From JACOXT01 sp964372855 (GTDB taxonomy: Bacteria; Patescibacteriota; Microgenomatia; Levybacterales; UBA12049): a DNA stretch of 22,634 nt. The notes below the pieces were generated by a model. The model was not told the DNA's origin, did not search any database, and saw nothing but the letters and a program-made list of their open reading frames with translations. Shown here piece after piece: positions 7,223 to 17,300 of this stretch. The stretch lies in the NCBI GenBank assembly GCA_964372855.1, contig CAYJRY010000017.1, forward strand, positions 1-22,634, read 5' to 3'. A program made the translations under genes and the position numbers. Position 1 is the first letter of the stretch; each line of letters opens with the position of its first letter.

Positions 7223-8701
7223 ATGAAGGATTTTAATTATTATTTAAACTCAATCTCAGAGGTTGGCTATGTTGAGAGCATAAGCAATGCCATAGTCCAT
7301 GCTGATGGCCTGCCAGAAGTAAAATTGGAAGAAATAGTTTTATTTGAGACAGGCGAATTCGGTATGACTTTGTCTCTAAAGGAAGATCAAATTGAGATAC
7401 TTGTTTTTTCAGAAAACTCAGTTAAGAAAGGAACAAAAATAGTAAGAACAAACGAATTCATTACTGTGCCTTTGGGAGCTGGGCTTTTAGGCACGATTCT
7501 TGATCCTATGGGAAATCCTATTACGCCACTTTCCCGCCCCTTAGCTTCAGTAACAAGACGAGTTGTAAATACACAAGCAGAAGGGATACTGTCTAGAAAA
7601 ACAGTAAATCGGCAATTCGAAACAGGCGTACCTATAGTTGATCTAATTATGCCCTTGGGGCATGGTCAAAGAGAACTTGTGATTGGTGATCGAAAAACGG
7701 GAAAAACAAACTTTTTGATGCAATCAATACTTAGCCAAACAAGAAAAGGAAATATTTGTATTTATGCAGCAATTGGCAAAGAAATGCTTGACATAAAAGA
7801 AACTGAAGAGTTTTTCAAAAATCAAGGGATTATGGATCGTGTTATAATCGTTTGCTCAAGATTTCAAGATCCTATAGGACTTACTTATCTTGTCCCCTAC
7901 TCTGCAATGACGATTGCTGAGTATTTCAGAGATGAGGGGCATGATGTACTCTTGGTTTTGGATGACTTAACTACTCATGCCAAATTCTACAGAGAACTTT
8001 CCCTTCTTGGCAAACGATTTCCCGGAAGAAATAGCTATCCCGGGGATATTTTCTATATCCACGCAAAGCTACTTGAAAGAGCTGGAAATTTTAAGACTCC
8101 AAAAGGTGAAAAATCAATTACTTGTCTTCCAGTTGCTGAATCAACTCAAGGAGATTTATCAGGTTATATTCAGACAAATATAGTCTCAATGACTGATGGA
8201 CATTTGTATTTTGATCTGGATTTGTTCGCAAAAGGAAGAAGGCCTGCAATAAGCCCTTTTTTATCCGTAACAAGAGTTGGAAGACAAACCCAATCGAGTC
8301 TTAAAAGAGATATTAACCGTGAGCTTCTGTCTTTTTTGACAATTTATGAAAAAATGCAAAACTATTCACACTTTGGCGCCGAGCTTAATGAGACAATTAA
8401 AACTACCTTAAAGTTTGGTGAAAAAGTAACTTCATTTCTGAATCAGCCTCTCTCAACAGTAACACCGCTAAATCTGCAGATTGTGCTTTTTGCCATGCTT
8501 TGGAATAGCAGATTAACAGGAGTTGAATTTGAGCCAACTGGGCACAAACTTGAACAAATCGTTAATAATTATAATACCAATATAGATATTAAAAAAATGA
8601 TAGATGAACTGGTTGCTGCATCTACCTCTTTCAATGGACTTTTAAATGTAATTCGCCAAAAAGGAACGGATATATTGCAAAAATTAAAATCATATGATTA
8701 G
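7223..8701 (+). CDS. atpA: F-type ATPase alpha subunit
   Basis: The 492-residue protein is close to the usual ~500, being short at the N terminus, where the delta-binding helix is reduced. The beta-barrel domain covers about 14-85. The nucleotide-binding domain has a P-loop GDRKTGKT at 155-162 (usually GDRQTGKT), a Walker B at DVLLVLDD (241-248), FPGRNSYPGDIFYIHAKLLE (266-285), and the arginine finger in SVTRVG (Arg351) that reaches the beta catalytic site. SMTDGHLYFDLDLF (322-335) matches the family's S-x-TDG signature. It therefore looks competent as the non-catalytic regulatory subunit. No Shine-Dalgarno precedes the ATG; AT-rich heptamer repeats do. The gamma gene begins inside its last codons. 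Confidence 0.93.
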   Translation: MKDFNYYLNSISEVGYVESISNAIVHADGLPEVKLEEIVLFETGEFGMTLSLKEDQIEILVFSENSVKKGTKIVRTNEFITVPLGAGLLGTILDPMGNPITPLSRPLASVTRRVVNTQAEGILSRKTVNRQFETGVPIVDLIMPLGHGQRELVIGDRKTGKTNFLMQSILSQTRKGNICIYAAIGKEMLDIKETEEFFKNQGIMDRVIIVCSRFQDPIGLTYLVPYSAMTIAEYFRDEGHDVLLVLDDLTTHAKFYRELSLLGKRFPGRNSYPGDIFYIHAKLLERAGNFKTPKGEKSITCLPVAESTQGDLSGYIQTNIVSMTDGHLYFDLDLFAKGRRPAISPFLSVTRVGRQTQSSLKRDINRELLSFLTIYEKMQNYSHFGAELNETIKTTLKFGEKVTSFLNQPLSTVTPLNLQIVLFAMLWNSRLTGVEFEPTGHKLEQIVNNYNTNIDIKKMIDELVAASTSFNGLLNVIRQKGTDILQKLKSYD

Positions 8702-9569
8702 TAAAAAAGAATTAAATTCCCAAGTTGATTTTCTAACCACCTTAAGAGAGATTTTAGAGGCTTATGAGGAAATTGCAGCATCCAGAATGGCGCGGATTAG
8801 AAGTAATGTCTTAAAAAGCCGAGATTTTTTACTTGAGATAAACGCTATTTTTCAGGAAGTTAAGACTTCATACAGAGATGAGATAACCCTCTTTTTGAAA
8901 AGAAAAAAAATTAAAAATATAAAAGAGTTGACGTTTCTTCAAAGAAATGGAAAGACACTTTTTGTTCTTATATCAGCAAATACAGGTTTTTACGGGGAGA
9001 TTATTCGAAAAACTTACAACCTATTTCTAGAATATTTAAAACAAGAAAAAAATGCAGACGTTTTGATATTGGGAAGATTGGGTTTTGAATTTTTTGAGCA
9101 AGAATTTAGAAATTTACCTCATACATTCTATGAGTTCCCTGATGACAGAATAGATAAGGTTGCGCTTAAAAAGATAACTGAAAAAATAGTTGAATACCAA
9201 AAGGTTTTGGTTTTTTATGAACAATTCGTAAGCGTCGTAACTCAATCCCCAATTGTTACAAATATTACAGGTGATCCTTTAGCCTTTAAAAAGGAAGGTC
9301 CGAAAGTAAAGTATTTTTTTGAGCCAACGTTAGAAAAAATCATGGCTTTTTTTGAGAAGGAAATTGTAGCTTCGATTTTTGAGCAAACTATACTTGAATC
9401 TGAGCTTGCCAAATTTGCTGCCCGTATGGTGTCACTTGATGCCTCAACGGAAAATACAAAACATAAGCTTACTCAAATTCTTTTTCAAAAAGAAAGGGCA
9501 AAACACCGTCAAGCTAACAAAGAACAGCTTGAAAAATTCTCTAGTATGGGTCTTTGGAGCACAGGCTGA
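8694..9569 (+). CDS. atpG: F-type ATPase gamma subunit (central rotor shaft)
   Basis: The 291-residue product has the normal length. Two long terminal helices form the shaft. The N-terminal helix includes AASRMARIRSNVLKSRDFLL (27-46). The C-terminal helix has ESELAKFAARMVSLDASTEN (236-255) and RQANKEQLEKF (273-283), corresponding to the family's C-terminal RQ-x-x-IT-x-E-L signature. The middle has the Rossmann-like part (LFVLISANTGFYGEIIRK, then DVLILGRLGFEFF). It overlaps alpha by 8 bp, so it is probably translated by coupling. It is diverged but full length, so a rotating shaft is still predicted even though the usual ion-driven ring is not evident. The coding region ends at the border of the structured element at 9564-9656. 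Confidence 0.88.
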   Translation: MISKKELNSQVDFLTTLREILEAYEEIAASRMARIRSNVLKSRDFLLEINAIFQEVKTSYRDEITLFLKRKKIKNIKELTFLQRNGKTLFVLISANTGFYGEIIRKTYNLFLEYLKQEKNADVLILGRLGFEFFEQEFRNLPHTFYEFPDDRIDKVALKKITEKIVEYQKVLVFYEQFVSVVTQSPIVTNITGDPLAFKKEGPKVKYFFEPTLEKIMAFFEKEIVASIFEQTILESELAKFAARMVSLDASTENTKHKLTQILFQKERAKHRQANKEQLEKFSSMGLWSTG

Positions 9570-9656
9570 AAGCCGAGCTCGCATGCTTGATCGCGTCAGA
9601 CGCGACTTGACAGGCGTGGAACGGACGAAGGAGTTCGCTTGCTTGACAAGCGTGGA
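9564..9656. repeat. GC-richer structured element between gamma and beta
   Basis: This short stretch is visibly richer in G+C than the genes around it and is full of symmetry. It has a hairpin TCGCGT-CAG-ACGCGA (9591-9605), a hairpin CGCTTG-CTTGA-CAAGCG (9636-9652), GGCT-GAA-AGCC across the gamma stop (9564-9574), and the palindromes GAGCTC and GCATGC (9575-9586). A 15-bp direct repeat, CTTGACAGGCGTGGA at 9606-9620, recurs with one change at 9642-9656. Its right end supplies GGAG (9654-9657), 8 bases before the beta ATG, which is the likely ribosome-binding site. It may be a small dispersed palindromic element or a translation-control structure setting beta levels. Confidence 0.55.
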
Positions 9657-9665
9657 GTTTAATTT

Positions 9666-11045
9666 ATGGACAATTACGGAACAATCATAGGTATACAAGG
9701 GCAAATTATTGATGTGCAATTTCTGAAAAATCCTCCGGCGATTCATAATATTTTGGTTTTGGAAAATGATCCGGGAGTTCGAGCTGAGGTTTTAAGATCG
9801 TCATCTGAGACTTCTTTTTATTGTCTGAATTTATCCTTTACAAGTAAACTCTCTAGAGGGCTTCGAATGATAAATACTGGAAAACCTATTCTCGTACCTG
9901 TTGGACCAGGATCACTTGGTCGGGTAATGAATATTTTTGGTGAACCAATTGACGGAAAAGGACCTATGTCTTATTCAGAAAAAAGACCAATATACGCATC
10001 TGGGCTTGATTATTCAGACGTTGTAAAACATAAAGAAATACTTGAAACCGGTATTAAGGCAATTGATTTCTTCTCACCAATTGTCAGAGGCAGTAAAATA
10101 GGACTATTTGGCGGAGCCGGAGTTGGAAAAACAATACTTTTGACAGAGCTAATCCATAATGTTGTTGTTCTTCATAAAGATCAAGGAGTATCTGTTTTTG
10201 CAGGTGTTGGGGAAAGAGTGAGGGAGGGGCACGAGCTTTATGAAACTCTTTCAGAAAAAGGTGTTTTACCATCAGTTAGCTTAGTAATTGGAACAATGGG
10301 TGAAAACCCAGCAATTAGATTTCTAACAGGATTTACCGCTGTGACATTGGCTGAATATTTTAGGGACATACTTCAAAAAGATGTATTATTTTTTATAGAC
10401 AATGTTTATAGGTTTGCTCAAGCTGGCAATGAATTGGCAGTTTTAATGGCGACAATTCCTTCGGAGGATGGATATCAAGCAACTCTTACTTCTGAAATGG
10501 CGAGTTTCCATGAAAGGCTAATCTCCAACAAAACCAACTCAATCACCTCAGTTGAGGCAATTTATGTACCCAATGACGATATTTTGGATCAAGGAGTCCA
10601 AACAATATTTCCATATCTTGACTCAACAGTTGTTTTATCAAGAAGTATCTATCAAGAAGGAAGACTTCCAGCACTTGATTTACTATCATCAACTAGTGCT
10701 CATTTAAATCCAGAAATAGTTGGTGATCTGCACTACACAACAGCTCTTAAAGCATCTAATCTCTTAAAGCAAGCAACTTCTCTTGAAAGAATTGTATCGT
10801 TGGTTGGTGAGTCAGAATTATCACCTTCTGATAAGCTTATTTATCAAAGAGCTAAAAAATTAACCAATTTTATGACGCAAAATTTCTTTGTCACGGAAAA
10901 CCAAACAGGCAAAAAAGGAGTATATATTCCGCGACTTGCAACAGTTGAAGATGTCAATGCGATCTTAGAAGGAAAATATGACAATGTGTCTGATGATAAA
11001 TTCAGTTACATTGGGAGTTTAAAGGAGATTAAAGGTGCTGGATAA
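9666..11045 (+). CDS. atpD: F-type ATPase beta subunit (catalytic), diverged
   Basis: The 459-residue product has the usual length. It has the P-loop GGAGVGKT (149-156), the catalytic Glu183 in GVGERVREG (equivalent to E. coli Glu181), a Walker B at DVLFFIDN (239-246), and the VYRFAQAGNE and GYQATLTSEM segments, so ATP hydrolysis is expected. Two features are unusual. The adenine-contacting Tyr of the family's IYPAVDPLDSTS segment is Leu334 here (GRLPALDLLSSTS), and the DELSEED lever that couples to gamma reads ESELSPSD (382-389). GGAG at 9654-9657 decides the start. The epsilon gene begins inside its last four codons. In context it is the engine of a motor whose membrane part is non-standard. 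Confidence 0.92.
   Translation: MDNYGTIIGIQGQIIDVQFLKNPPAIHNILVLENDPGVRAEVLRSSSETSFYCLNLSFTSKLSRGLRMINTGKPILVPVGPGSLGRVMNIFGEPIDGKGPMSYSEKRPIYASGLDYSDVVKHKEILETGIKAIDFFSPIVRGSKIGLFGGAGVGKTILLTELIHNVVVLHKDQGVSVFAGVGERVREGHELYETLSEKGVLPSVSLVIGTMGENPAIRFLTGFTAVTLAEYFRDILQKDVLFFIDNVYRFAQAGNELAVLMATIPSEDGYQATLTSEMASFHERLISNKTNSITSVEAIYVPNDDILDQGVQTIFPYLDSTVVLSRSIYQEGRLPALDLLSSTSAHLNPEIVGDLHYTTALKASNLLKQATSLERIVSLVGESELSPSDKLIYQRAKKLTNFMTQNFFVTENQTGKKGVYIPRLATVEDVNAILEGKYDNVSDDKFSYIGSLKEIKGAG
11021..11027 (+). promoter_or_regulatory. Shine-Dalgarno deciding the GTG start of epsilon
   Basis: AAAGGAG at 11021-11027 lies 7 bases before GTG at 11035-11037. It is one of the strongest ribosome-binding sites in the window and supports the non-ATG start within the end of beta. 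Confidence 0.6.
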
Positions 11046-11298
11046 AACTCTAAACCTAATCATCCGAAATCGCGATGTTGTCTTATATAAAGATACAGTT
11101 TCATCAGTCACGTCTTACAATGACAAAGGAGTTTTTGATATTCTGCCTGAGCATGAGAATTTTATTTCTTTGGTAAAGGATAAGATAATAGTTCACAAAA
11201 CAAATAACGAAAATAAAGAGGTAAAAATTGATAATGGAGTTGTAAAAGTCTACCAAAATAATGTTTATTTCTACATCAACTTCGAAAACCAAGCCTAA
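11035..11298 (+). CDS. atpC: F-type ATPase epsilon subunit, beta-sandwich domain only
   Basis: The product has 87 residues, against about 130-140 in most bacteria. It starts at GTG, inferred from the strong Shine-Dalgarno and the 11-bp overlap with beta. The sequence matches the N-terminal beta-sandwich (LNLIIRNRDVVLYKDTVSSV, GVFDILPEHENF, VKIDNGVVKVYQNNVYF). The C-terminal two-helix domain, which inhibits ATP hydrolysis when extended along gamma in other bacteria, is missing altogether. The shaft foot would therefore be present without that brake. The stop is only 4 bp from the convergent stop of the metallopeptidase gene, with no terminator hairpin between them. Confidence 0.8.
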   Translation: MLDKTLNLIIRNRDVVLYKDTVSSVTSYNDKGVFDILPEHENFISLVKDKIIVHKTNNENKEVKIDNGVVKVYQNNVYFYINFENQA

Positions 11299-11302
11299 GC
11301 CA

Positions 11303-14300
11303 CTACTTTCCCCAGTTTCTCAAAAGTATTGACAAATCAAATATGTTTACTTTGCCATCTCCATTAAGATCCCCAACCCCTGACCTATTCCAATTCCTAA
11401 GCATGACAGATAGATCAAATATGTTTACTTTGCCATCATTATTAAGATCTCCCTGTTTACGTCCTGATCCCGATGGACTCCCTCCACTTGGCGAACTACT
11501 TCCTCCACCACCCCCGCCGCCACCACCGCCCCCTCCTCCGCCTCCTCCCCCACTATCCCCACCGCCTCCAGGAGGCGAAGTCGGATCAGGAGAAGGTTGT
11601 CCAGTCGGTGGTTCTGTTGGCGAAGGCGTTACCTCAACTGGCTTTCCAAACAATACAAAGTCTGAGAAAGAGGCAGTTTTGCATGAAACAGTTCTTACTT
11701 CTTTATTCAAAAGACAATCTGTCAATTCACTCCACTGGCCATCTTTAGTGAGCTTATATATAGTAAGTGTGTCTTCATCTATCCCCACAACGTCAGACGG
11801 TTTATATTTTATAGATAATGTTAATTCTTTCGCAAATTCCTCTATTTCTGTATTTTCATCCTCCAAAAAGCTATTCAAATGATAGACATGATTTGCGACT
11901 TTCAATCCCGCAGGCTGAGACGCGATTCGCATAACAAAGTCATCGTGATTTAGTCGAAGAATCTGGAAATTGGCATCAGTGTCTAAAAATAATGGAGGGA
12001 TGGAAAGAGCTAAGCCATCTGGAAATTCTTCTGTCTCATCAATAGTAGATAATTCTTCACCTTCTTGATCATCTACGATTATGCCTGTTGTTTCAGATTC
12101 AATAATAGAACCATTGCAGCCTAGTGTTGTAAATGTACCAGTTCTATTTACTTGAGTGCCAAATTCTCTTTCTCTTGATCTAACAAAATAATTGTATAAA
12201 GTACAGGAAGAAAGATTTGTAATATCAATAGAATGAGATTTAGTCGGAGACAGTCTATCCTTCTCAGTAGTATCAAATTTATGAAGACTGCTTATTCCAT
12301 AAAGCACCCAAGATGAAGATTCCATATTAGTCTCCCATTCAATTGTCGCGCTATCCGAGGTTATATTTTTCGCCTCTGGATTAGAAGTTATTACTAATCC
12401 TTCAATCTTATTAACAGACAGCAATGGATCCTCCGATCTAACAGATGGTGTTCCCTCGCCTACTACAGTGACAGTAAAGAAGTACTCTGGCGGATCAAAG
12501 ATACCAAATACTCCATCTGCTACATATTCCGCGATCCAAGTTATCACTGCCTCATTATTGGATATTATCGCGTCTAAAGGCTGATTTTTCGCATCGCGAT
12601 CAAATAGACCTTCAACAAAAGAATTATTTTCTCTTACCTCAAATCTAACTTGTTTCTCCTGACAAGACGCAGAATTATTTAGGGTCACAGAAAGAGTTAC
12701 TTCTGTCCCTTCATCAACTGGATTAGATGAGGAAATCCATTTTGCAGACTCAATTTCACAAGGAACTGGAGTTGGTGTTGGAGTAAGTGTAGCTGTTGGC
12801 GAAGGAGTAGGCGTATTAGAACGTGTGGGAATAGGAGTTTCTGTTGGAGTTGGTTTAGGCGTCTCAGTTGGAGTAGGAGTTGCAGTAGGTTGAGGTGTCG
12901 GTGTTGGGGTTGATGTAGGAACTGGCGTATTAGTAGGCGTAGGGGTACTAGTCGAAGTCGGCGTAGGAGTATTTGTAGGTGTCGGGGTTAAAGTTGGTGT
13001 AGGGGGTATAGGAGTATTAGTCGGAGTAGGAGTTCTGGTTGGGGTAGGAGTAGGTGTATTCGTGGGTGTTGGAGATGGTGTGGGAGAGGGCGTGAAGCTT
13101 GGAGTTGGAGTAGGCGTAGGTAGGGGCGTAGAAGTTGGTTGCGGTGTTGGGGTCTCTGTTGGGCTGGAAGTAGGTGTTAGAGTGGGAACGGGCGTTGATG
13201 TTGGCTCAGGCGTCGGAGTAACAACCCTTAATACTTGGATGTTTGAAGATTTAATAGTTTGTATTTCTCCCGCAATATTTGCCTCCACGAAATATTCAGG
13301 ATTACCGCAGAGCGAGAAGAATTTACAAGTGAGCTCCCAAGGATCTGCTTTCCAAGCTGACTGAGCGATAAATTCTGATCCCTCCAAAACCAAATCTATA
13401 ATTTTAGGTTCAGGCTGATTAATAGCAAGCTCGGAAATTATGAGATCTTTTTTAACAACTAGGTTTGCCTGCTTATTGCTGCATTCACCTTTTGCTGAAA
13501 CATTAATAGTTAATAAACTGCCTTCCTCAACCGGATCTTCTTGACTCCATGCAACTGATCTAAGTTCGCAGGGAATTGGTGTTGGTGTTGGAATAGGAGT
13601 CGGAGTGGCGGTTGGAGTCGGAGTGGGAGAAGGTGTAGGCGTGGATGTTGGTTGAGGTGTTGAGGTTGGAGTTGGTATTGGAGTGTTGGTAGGTATAGGC
13701 GTTGGGGTACTGGTTGGCGTAGGAGTATTAGTCGGTGTAGGAGAAGGAGTTGAGGTCGGGGTCGGAGTAGAAGTGGGAGCTTGAGTTGGCGTGGGTGTTG
13801 GAGGAACAGGAGTATTGGTTGGTGTGGGAGTGGAGGTTGGTTGTGGCGTAGGTGTTGAAGTCGGAATGAGAGTTGAGGTTGGAATCGGAGTCGATGTTGG
13901 CGAAGGTTCTGGTGTTGGAGTGGGAGTTGAGATGGGAACTTTAATAACCTGTATATTTGCAGAATTAATAATATTTATATCTCCTACTATATTTGCCTCC
14001 ACAAAGTACTCTGGATCACCACAAATTGGCCAAATCACACAAGTAAGTTCCCAAGGGTCTACCACCCAAGTTGATTCAGCGACGAATTCTGTACCTTTGA
14101 AAACAAGATCTACAATTTGAGGAATTGGTTGATTTAAAGCTAATTCATCAATTATAAGATTTTTTTTGACTACTAGATTTGCTTCTTTATCAGCGCACTC
14201 TCCAGCTGCGGTGACATTAATTAATAATAAAGTATTTTCCTTGATAGGATCCTCCTCGCTCCATGAGACAGATTTTAGTTCGCAAGGCACCGGTGTAGGA

Positions 14301-17300
14301 GTTGGTATCGGAGTGTCTGTTGGGCTGGGAGTGGGCGTTGAGGTCGCAGTTGGAGTTGGCGATGGCGAAGGTGTTTCCGTTGGTGAAGGTGTATTAGTGG
14401 GTGTTGCCGTTGGTTGAGGTGTTGGGGTATTTGTGGGTGTAGGCTCTGGTGTTGGCGTAGAAGTTGGAGCTGTGGTGGGAGTAGGAGTATTGGTTGGCGT
14501 TGGTGTTAGAGTTAAAGTCGGTGTGGGGGTTGAAGTAGGCGTTGGCGTTAGAGATGGTTCTGGAGTTATTGTGAGAGTGGGAGTTGGAGTCACACAGGGA
14601 TTTGTTGAATCCACTAGTAAATCTGCACACTGCGCTTCAGTTTTGGTGTTTAACAAACTGATATCGCTAGCATTTACTCCGCCATTTTTATCTATATCCG
14701 CTATTGGATCATAGCGAGGTTTTCCGCAAGCAGAAAACATTGCGTTAAGAATTTTTTCTTGTAATATTTGGCAGGAAGGAGGAAGAGAGCTCGTTGAGGG
14801 AGTAGGAGTCGGAGTGACTTGAGGAGACAAAATCCCAGTGAAAAGTTTTGTAACACAATTGTTATTTTCATCTGACTCAGCAATAACATTTTCTGGATCA
14901 ACACACATCCTAAGATTATGCGTTGTTTCTTCTCCAACTGGAGTGTCGGTGGTTACAGAAGGTGCCTTAGAGGAGTAAACAGCGATAGCACAACCAGTAG
15001 ATTTACTATCTGATTTAAACTCAACAAGGCGAGAAGAGGCTGTATATCTAATATCACAACTTTCGTAACCAATATATGAGAAGAAATCATAACCATTATC
15101 AAATACAAAATCATCATCCAAATTAGAAATAATCTTACATCCACCTCCCGCATCTCCATAGTTCCATGGATTGTCTCTTCTGGTACATACGCCATTGCCA
15201 AAAGTAATATCATGGTTTAGAGAACTTAACACCTTGCTTGGCGAGTAAAAAGATACCCATATTCCAAAAGCCAATTCTGTCGCATCAGACGGAATTGTTC
15301 CTAGAGGTCTCCAACTTCCAGTTTCACTTTCAACCCTATTACCTATTCCCACAAGCTGCCATCCGCCACCATCCCATGAAACATCAACCGGTTCGTTTTT
15401 TAATTCCAGCGAAACTCTGTCAGTCAAGTTTTTATTTGTTTGCTCGGTGATATCCCAAATGCCATCATTATTGAAATCAACATTGATTCTGGTTAAAGGT
15501 CTTATCCCAGAATTTCCAAGACCGTTATTTCTAATATTCCCAGAAATTAAAAGTGAATCTGCAGAGACATAACCTTGGGTGGTTTTAATTTCACTAACTT
15601 CTGACAGTAAATCGATTATGTTAAAATCAACATTAATACTTAATTGTGAATTTGTATTTTCATTTATTTTAATTGTTGATCCCGACAAGTAATCTGTGAA
15701 AGTATTGCCAACTAACAAAGCGGGGTCTATAGGGTCCGAATCAGCTCCAAATCTTCTATGTTCAATTGTTGGCGAGGCATCAATCATCCAAGGTTGATTT
15801 GGGCTTATTTTTGTTATATGTATTAACCCCCCCAAATATATCTCAGATTTTGATGCATCAGCATATGAGTCAAAGCCAATTGGCTGCCTATATTCAATAT
15901 AGAGATGATCGCCGTTTGCTCCTCTGGGAATTTTAATTCCTTTAAATCCATCGGAAATACTTTCAATCGGCTCAATAATATAGTTTCCAGAGGAAGTAAC
16001 AGTTGCGATCTTTGAGGAATCTAGCCAGCCAAGATATTCCTTGTTGGGCAAATTCATATGCCAAGCTGGCTCTTGACCGCTGCCCATAATGCTATATGGA
16101 TCTGCATATTCATAATGACCGCAACCGCTTGAGGTAAAAGACAAATTGTCGCAATCAAGAAAATTTGAATGCAAAACTCCAAGAGCGTGTCCAAATTCGT
16201 GAGCAGGAACAGCCAGACTTTCAGCATAAAGATAGGTGTTACTCTCGGTCATAATTGCCATCTTGGAAAGATTAACTTGTCCATCTGGCGTATCAGTCAA
16301 ACTTCTTCCTACCTTTGACAAACCTACCCCGCATCCCGGACTGAATGGGGCTACAATAGTAACGTTAGTATAATCCAAATAATTTACATCGTTATTTGCC
16401 GCATCTAATGCCGCACTAAATATTTCCCCCCAAACCGAAGTGCATGTTTGATCCATGGGAATTGTATAGTAGCCAGTTTTAGGAAACACATCGCCAGTAA
16501 TCCAAGTTTTGTTGTAGGAATTCTCGCGGTAAAATTTGTCCATTTGGTTGAAAAATACGTCCAATAATTTCTCGCGCGTTGTTGTGGGAACAGGTGTATT
16601 TTGAAAATTAACCATAAGTACTGCAATCTTTTGCTCTCCCTGAGCTTCTTTTTGCAGCTTGGTATGATATTCAGTGTCGTTTGCGTATGCTTGTTTTATA
16701 TAAGGATTTGAGGATGATTTATTGGATGGCAGAATATTTAGGTTTTGCGGATTTTTTGAATCAAACAATATATCATCATCCAGTCTAAAACCATTGATTT
16801 TAAGTCTCATTCCGGATGTAATAAGTTTGTCTGATCCTTTTGCGGGATGAAGTGCGATTCTTTTATTGTCTGGGGTAATTAGCGTATACTGCTCAACGCT
16901 AATGTTGTCCTCAAAAAAATCAGTATGAAGAATTTCTAGCTCGCCTTCAACTTCTGTTTGAGTTTCAAGACAATTATTGGGGATATTAAGTTCATTTACT
17001 AAATCCTCTTTGTTACTAGAACTTAAAGCTAAAGATAGGGCAGTGTCTGGGTCTTTTCGCATCAATTGCATAAATTTTTCTTTTCTTGCGTTTGCGAACT
17101 TGTTTGTTTGATTTTTGAGTTGGGATTTTTGGTATTCCAAGGAGCTATCGTAAACAACTGGTGCTTGAGATAATTCATGCGTTAAATCAACAACCTGACT
17201 TGTGTCAGTTCGTAAATTAACCTCATCTTTCTCTGGTTTTTCTGCTTTCTCCTCAACAGGAAAATTTGAACAGGAATTGACAATTGGAACATTTTCTAAC

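Noticed and set aside
9607..9648. TTGACA boxes at 9607 and 9643 as a promoter for beta
   Set aside because: No -10-like hexamer lies 16-19 bp downstream of either, and the boxes are simply the two copies of the direct repeat.
9379..9690. Frame-shifted continuation of gamma through the structured element
   Set aside because: The gamma frame ends with a normal family C terminus at 9569; the alternative frame overlaps the beta start and shows no family pattern.
11343..11882. 179-residue plus-strand frame with poly-Pro
   Set aside because: It is the complement of the poly-Gly and ZU5-like coding region of the metallopeptidase and has no start signals.
12767..14598. Plus-strand Gly/Val-rich open frames and repeat arrays that might look like genes or a CRISPR
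   Set aside because: They are the reverse strand of Pro/Thr linker codons. Units are short, variable and lack unique spacers of constant length.
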